Positions 58,001-61,294 of a DNA stretch of 61,294 nucleotides are shown in pieces. The notes below the pieces were generated by a model. It ran no database searches and was not told the DNA's origin. It saw only the letters and a list, made by a program, of their open reading frames with translations. Made by a program: the position numbers and the translations under genes. This stretch comes from Verrucomicrobiales bacterium (GTDB taxonomy: Bacteria > Verrucomicrobiota > Verrucomicrobiia > Limisphaerales > CAIMTB01), in assembly GCA_016795425.1 (NCBI GenBank), contig JAEUHG010000144.1, positions 1-61,294 of the forward strand, written 5' to 3'. Position 1 is the stretch's first letter. Each line of letters opens with the position of its first letter.

Positions 58001-58623
58001 TGCCGGAAAGCTTGCCGGCCCAATCGATGGAGACGTTCGGATTGGCTTACGACCATCGTTTCCCGACCCGCACCTGGTTTTCCGCGGAGATCGGTTTGGA
58101 TGAAGCCTCAAGCGAGGATCGGGCGGGCGTGGTTCGAGTGCGGTCTCGAGCCGAGGAGTTCGCGGGGTGGATGACCGAGGAGGTCGAGTACCGTCGATAC
58201 CGAGCACGAGCCGAGGTTCACCAGGGCATTGGAGACCAATGGGTGATAGGCATCGGGTACGCGTATTCGAACAGCGATTGGGATCGTGATGTGCCCGATT
58301 ATCCTGGCGCCGGGAACGAGTCGGCAGCGCGGTTGCATCAGGCGCTGTTCTCGGTTCGCTGGTTTCATCCGACGGGCTTCTTTGCCGAGTGGGATGCGCG
58401 TTGGACGCATCAGGACTTCGAGGGCGCAGATACGGGCGTGGGAGTGGCGGAGCATTGGGCGATGGATGTCTACGCAGGATGGCGAGGTTGGCAGCGGCGC
58501 CTGGAAATCACCGTAGGCATCGAGAACCTGACCGATGAACCGCCGATCCTGAGTCCGGTGAGCGGGCAGCCCGAAGGCGTGTTTGAACGGATGGCGGTGG
58601 TGGGGTTGAGAGTCAGGTTCTGA
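55093..58623 (+). CDS. FecR-TPR-outer-membrane-barrel fusion protein
   Basis: This 1176-residue protein starts with a signal peptide (GVLLGLLLVAGWMVVPSRGA). Residues about 50-200 are a FecR-like domain (LKAGDQLQTMAAASAIVLFPN ... FIVRVDDGTTTLRVLDGEAEL). Residues 230-600 hold TPR repeats (AEAWVTLGFHELSRHRFDDALAHFDRAL-like units). Residues 640-1176 are a beta-barrel of TonB-receptor type: alternating strands, a closing MAVVGLRVRF with the C-terminal Phe, and IENLTDEP as in TonB-dependent receptors. No plug or TonB box is seen. FecR domains normally gate ECF sigma factors, so one polypeptide may join the signal and outer-membrane parts. It overlaps the kinase gene by four bases. Confidence 0.8.
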   Translation: MRILPGHPDAPTGIRRHAGVLLGLLLVAGWMVVPSRGAENERRGGERIERRTSGILESFVREIEVEKNRKKLARVEPGLSLKAGDQLQTMAAASAIVLFPNEASVSLWEHSVLVILRSPSGSLAPSLLSGEAKVASVGPTEHFPVTTPGAQVTHNKTEFIVRVDDGTTTLRVLDGEAELANELGRQTVRTGEAAVAEPGQAPRLLPVLEARRHVQWWIYYPAVIDPHSALLRSVSEGEVRESWEAYRRGNLVEALHRWPGFPQVRAPRDASESALLAALWLGVGHVDRARERIVGLPEDLEEARALRRLIGVVQMDSGPVAGEPRGPSEWLARSYELQGEARLDEALAASERALADSTRFGFAAARRSELLFASGRLDEASRAAATALEWAPEHAEAWVTLGFHELSRHRFDDALAHFDRALLLQPRLGDAWLGRGLTHWRRGRSELAMEDLRMAISTESNRSLFRSYLGKAFAELSMDRVAREEFRRARELDPSDPTPWLYEALLDRANNQPLPAWERMRVAEELNDRRAVFRSRHLLDEDRSVRSANFAGIYADLGLERMAETAGAQAIMADPANYSAHAFLADTYQQRRDPRQGDLRYETPWLSEYLVANLLAPPGAGILSQSVSQNEYSRLLQRDGVGVASETWYRSSGSWSQGASQFGAFGGTEYAADVLYRTDPGPAPNRDFEDLTLSVQMKQQLSAKDSVFLQGIRYEAEGGDTGPSMDGTARHPGLRFEETQEPQILLGYHRAWSPTANTLFLAARLRAEQSVSNSLTGQYLTPWDPGAPGYVQLFTNRVELGRSTDFDAWSLELQHRQSFAAHDWIVGARAQWGEFDVASAYYQPGLLRNLPGIGAAYRSRLPAQHLEPEFGRYTAYAYEQWRVFRWLTLVGGLTFDHLDRPLGLATTPLVEANDTVDAWSPSVGFLASLSTNGVLRGAWARSLGGVAFEQSVRLEPVQVAGFIHGWRSLMPESLPAQSMETFGLAYDHRFPTRTWFSAEIGLDEASSEDRAGVVRVRSRAEEFAGWMTEEVEYRRYRARAEVHQGIGDQWVIGIGYAYSNSDWDRDVPDYPGAGNESAARLHQALFSVRWFHPTGFFAEWDARWTHQDFEGADTGVGVAEHWAMDVYAGWRGWQRRLEITVGIENLTDEPPILSPVSGQPEGVFERMAVVGLRVRF

Positions 58624-58849
58624 TCGGGGATAGAAGCCGTTGATTCATGGGAGCTTTGGGTGTCTCCATCGCCGCATTAGGGGCGCATCTCCAAGTTGTC
58701 GCCGGGGCGGTAGTCCAATCCCGAGCCCGGGCAGGGCATCGACTTTTTGGGAAAGCGGCAGGGGACTGCCGCAGTCCAAGACGCTTCGCGACCGTCCGCA
58801 CCCCGGGGAAGGGCAAACGCTGGTCGTCCTTTCGGGTGCAAAAGCAATA

Positions 58850-58876
58850 ACGGCGCGGAACCGGGTTCCGCGCCGT
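58850..58876. terminator. bidirectional hairpin between convergent genes
   Basis: A perfect 12-bp stem (ACGGCGCGGAAC, complement at 58865-58876) with a 3-nt loop lies between the barrel gene and the minus-strand propeller gene. On the minus strand it is followed by TATTGCTTTTG, fitting a terminator 30 bases after the propeller gene stop. No other feature was found in 58624-58905. Confidence 0.75.
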
Positions 58877-58905
58877 GCGTTTGAAGTTCTTGGGTGCTGC
58901 CAGAC

Positions 58906-60504
58906 TCAGGGAAGCAACACCACTCGATAGAATCCACGGCTTCGACCTTTGGATTCGGCGTCGAACCAGATCTGGGGCGACGTCGCCAGCGTCACTTCGT
59001 CCAAAGCGACCCACGGATGACTGTCGTCCAAGTTGGAACGATGCTCGACGCGATAGGTTCTGCCGACCTTGCCGGTGATGGTGAGCCCGGCATAGGTGGA
59101 TATCGCGAGATCCATGTCTTCGACCCGCTCGGGGTTGGTGGTGGGGACCGAGACGGCAACGAATCCTTCCGGGGGCACTTGCACAATTTCACGATCTGCA
59201 GGAGTGAGCCACACCGAGTTGCCGCGGCCGACCGTCGCAATCGCAGCCAGATTTCCGCTTCCATCGCAAGCAAGATGGGTAAACACGAGTCTTGATTCCT
59301 GATCCGCCGATTCTGCGTTGAAACGACGAGTCCACACGAGACTCCCACTCGGATCGAATTTCGCGAGGATGGGGCGCCCGGGTTGCGAGGGATTGGCGAC
59401 TTGCGTGTAGGCCAGGTAGGCGTTGCCATCCCGGTCCGCGACCAGTCCCTGGGCATCCTCATCGCCAGCACCACCGACGGCGGTGAGCCACTGGACCTGA
59501 CCGTCGGCCGTGAAGGCCAGAAGGCCGATGTCGATGCCGGCACTACCATTCGCGGTGGCTTGGAGTCCGTCCACGATCGTTCGACGCACGAATTTGGAGG
59601 CGACGATAACGCGACCCTCACCGTCGAGAGCCAAACCGACGACGGCGTCGAACAAGGGGCCGCCCAGTTGTTTGGCCCAGCGATCCGCGCCGTCCGGTTC
59701 CAATTGCAGAACAGCGACGTCATCGCCACCGCGTGGCACAAGTGTGTTGCCAACGAAGGTGGTTGCGGTGGAGAAGGTCCCCGCTACCGTGATCCGCCCC
59801 GTGCTGTCGACGGCGATGTCCTTGGCGACGAAGTTGGTTAGTCGTCGGAACCATGCCAGTTCACCTTCGGAGTTCAGGGCGGACAAGAGGGTGGAACCTT
59901 GAATCGCAACGCTCGTCACGACCCCGCCGTTGGGAAGAGGAGCTCCGACTGCGGGAGACGGGGTTTGCGGATCGTTCCGCAGATTGGCAGCCCATAGGAG
60001 GCGCCGGGCTGGGTTGTACTTCGCCACGAATCGACCTTCCAACTTGAAGATGATTCCGTCGGTCGTGACGGAGTGGTTGGTATGGCCGAAGACGAAGAAC
60101 GAACCGTCGTTGGCAAACAGGAATTGATGGCCGAACAAAGGCAGTCGCTCGTTGTCGATCGATGTGATTCCATTCGTGGACATATACCTGGTGAACCCGT
60201 GGTTGTTGACCATCATCGTTCGACCTGAGAGATCCATTCCCATACCGACAACCCCGTCGTGCGAAGGCCACGTCATGTTCCATCCGAGATTCCTGTAGTG
60301 TTGAAAGTACGACTCGGTGGCGGTTTGCGCCGAGGCAATCGATGTCCCGGCAACGAGCAGGCTCATAGCAAGGCCCAGACCGGGTAGCGATCTCTTGAAG
60401 CCGTGGCTCTCCTGGCGCGGGACGGTCACGGACCGTGGCGGGAACTGGGCAGAGTTGAGGCTTGCAGGGTTCATGGGAGTTGGCAGTGCGATTGAAGGTT
60501 TCAT
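58906..60504 (-). CDS. secreted SBBP-like propeller protein
   Basis: The protein has 532 residues from the ATG at 60504 (an ATG at 60474 is also possible), with a signal near LGLAMSLLVAGTSIASAQ. The middle has propeller-type repeats (AVDSTGRITVAGTFSTATTF, LALDGEGRVIVASKF, LVADRDGNAYLAY), like the 794-3652 protein though shorter. The end (RTYRVEHRSNLDDSHPWVAL ... GFYRVVLLP) is the recurring C-terminal module. Exported; function unknown. Confidence 0.8.
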   Translation of the reverse strand: MKPSIALPTPMNPASLNSAQFPPRSVTVPRQESHGFKRSLPGLGLAMSLLVAGTSIASAQTATESYFQHYRNLGWNMTWPSHDGVVGMGMDLSGRTMMVNNHGFTRYMSTNGITSIDNERLPLFGHQFLFANDGSFFVFGHTNHSVTTDGIIFKLEGRFVAKYNPARRLLWAANLRNDPQTPSPAVGAPLPNGGVVTSVAIQGSTLLSALNSEGELAWFRRLTNFVAKDIAVDSTGRITVAGTFSTATTFVGNTLVPRGGDDVAVLQLEPDGADRWAKQLGGPLFDAVVGLALDGEGRVIVASKFVRRTIVDGLQATANGSAGIDIGLLAFTADGQVQWLTAVGGAGDEDAQGLVADRDGNAYLAYTQVANPSQPGRPILAKFDPSGSLVWTRRFNAESADQESRLVFTHLACDGSGNLAAIATVGRGNSVWLTPADREIVQVPPEGFVAVSVPTTNPERVEDMDLAISTYAGLTITGKVGRTYRVEHRSNLDDSHPWVALDEVTLATSPQIWFDAESKGRSRGFYRVVLLP

Positions 60505-60566
60505 TCAGACAGGCGGTTTTGGAATTGGGATGGGTGAATTGGGACCCGCCGTAGCAGGTCCCCGAT

Positions 60567-61294
60567 TCATTCACGCGTGGGTTCGACCGACCTTACGTCG
60601 GCGTCGGTCGATTCCTGGGATTCGATAACCCGGTAGTAGCGGGCGGTGGCACCTTCGGGCGCCTGGTCCCGCATCTGGTCGGCCCCGCCGGTTGCGCGCC
60701 ATTCCATGACGGGCTGCCAGTGGTTCAGGTCATCGGAGACCTCGATCCGGTAGAGTTGGCCAGGCGTTCCGGTGAGTTCGAGTTCAACCAAGCCCTGGTT
60801 CAGGGATGACCGAATCTCCGGATGCCACTGGAGGCGGGCCGATGACTTGACCGTAGCGAGGGATCGATCGCTGGCGCTGGTCGACGACAACGGATCCACG
60901 TAACTCGCGCTGAGCAACCGCAAGGTGCTACTGCACGGGGCAGCCCAGGTCTGGCGCGCCGCGATGGTGACGGTTCGGATGGTCACCTGAGGCACCGGCA
61001 CCTGACCCGTGACCGTCGTCACCTCGATCGTCGCCCGAATGCTCCGACTTCCATGCGTGTTCTGGAGACCTGGGCCGAAGGATTGGACGCCGCAGTTGAC
61101 TGGAGTGACGACCGATTTCAGGTAGTGCTTGGCGTGAAGTTCGACCACGACCTCGATGTCCTTGGAGGTGGTCAGGCCGGCAGGGTTTCCGGACGGATCA
61201 CCATCGGTGGCGACCAAGCGCAGGACATAGGTGCCAATTCCGGAGAAACAGGCGCGGGTGGTCGCAGACAAGGGTGTCTCGAACGTCACTCCGG
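60567..61294 (-). CDS. secreted protein with PKD/cadherin-like region (5' end cut)
   Basis: About 240 residues are visible; the frame runs off the window, so the start is not here (a GTG at 61289 is not a likely true start). The sequence TFETPLSATTRACFSGIGTYVLRLVATDGD is the end of a PKD/cadherin-like unit of large secreted proteins. The C-terminus (LYRIEVSDDLNHWQPVM ... ARYYRVIES) is another copy of the recurring module, followed by a short charged tail. Confidence 0.7.
   Translation of the reverse strand, partial: GVTFETPLSATTRACFSGIGTYVLRLVATDGDPSGNPAGLTTSKDIEVVVELHAKHYLKSVVTPVNCGVQSFGPGLQNTHGSRSIRATIEVTTVTGQVPVPQVTIRTVTIAARQTWAAPCSSTLRLLSASYVDPLSSTSASDRSLATVKSSARLQWHPEIRSSLNQGLVELELTGTPGQLYRIEVSDDLNHWQPVMEWRATGGADQMRDQAPEGATARYYRVIESQESTDADVRSVEPTRE

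Overview
The window is GC-rich bacterial chromosome and looks like Verrucomicrobiota, probably the Pedosphaera/Limisphaerales lineage. This is inferred from gene content, not from a marker gene. The signs are: two DUF1559-like pseudopilins without pilus genes, SBBP-repeat propeller proteins, many secreted proteins with Ig-like, TSP3 or beta-helix regions and a recurring C-terminal module, ECF-sigma/Hanks-kinase/WD40 clusters, a FecR-TPR-barrel protein, a DUF4159 protein, an apiosidase-like glycoside hydrolase and a GlnII-type glutamine synthetase. No rRNA, tRNA, CRISPR array or intact insertion sequence was seen.

Layout. 1-502: end of an AbrB-type antitoxin and a VapC toxin. 794-3652: large secreted propeller protein. 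4156-5689: nucleotidyltransferase plus winged-helix pair, possibly AbiE-like. 5690-6600: hairpin-rich repeat region holding a decayed GIY-YIG gene. 6600-8736: secreted glycoside hydrolase with vapC debris behind it. 8737-11539: methyltransferase convergent with katG; katG has an OxyR-like site upstream. 11832-17972: minus-strand DUF4159 protein, two pseudopilins, small secreted proteins and an AAA ATPase with a Mrr-like nuclease tail. The ATPase promoter is overlapped by a 46-bp palindrome.

18042-31930 is a minus-strand, operon-like set of five secreted proteins around a 2960-residue giant. The giant has a long helical region and a C-terminus resembling the end of Tc-toxin A subunits. A phage-fibre-like protein, a beta-rich protein, a TSP3 protein and a MORN-repeat protein are encoded with it. 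This is the best candidate for an undescribed system. 32258-33283 is glnII with a clear terminator.

33552-39870 (plus strand) holds a mini-kinase/PP2C pair, an SRPBCC protein, a YCII protein with a strong terminator, and a Tat-exported oxidoreductase with a HEAT-repeat partner. 40025-58623 is a co-directional 18.6-kb run made of two parallel modules, each with an ECF-like sigma factor, a membrane Hanks kinase with a WD40-like extracytoplasmic region, and large surface proteins. The second ends in a FecR-TPR-outer-membrane-barrel fusion. The window closes with two minus-strand secreted proteins, one cut by the window edge.

The genes suggest a cell that spends heavily on surface and secreted proteins, controlled through phosphorylation-linked sigma factors. 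Functions beyond family level are inference.
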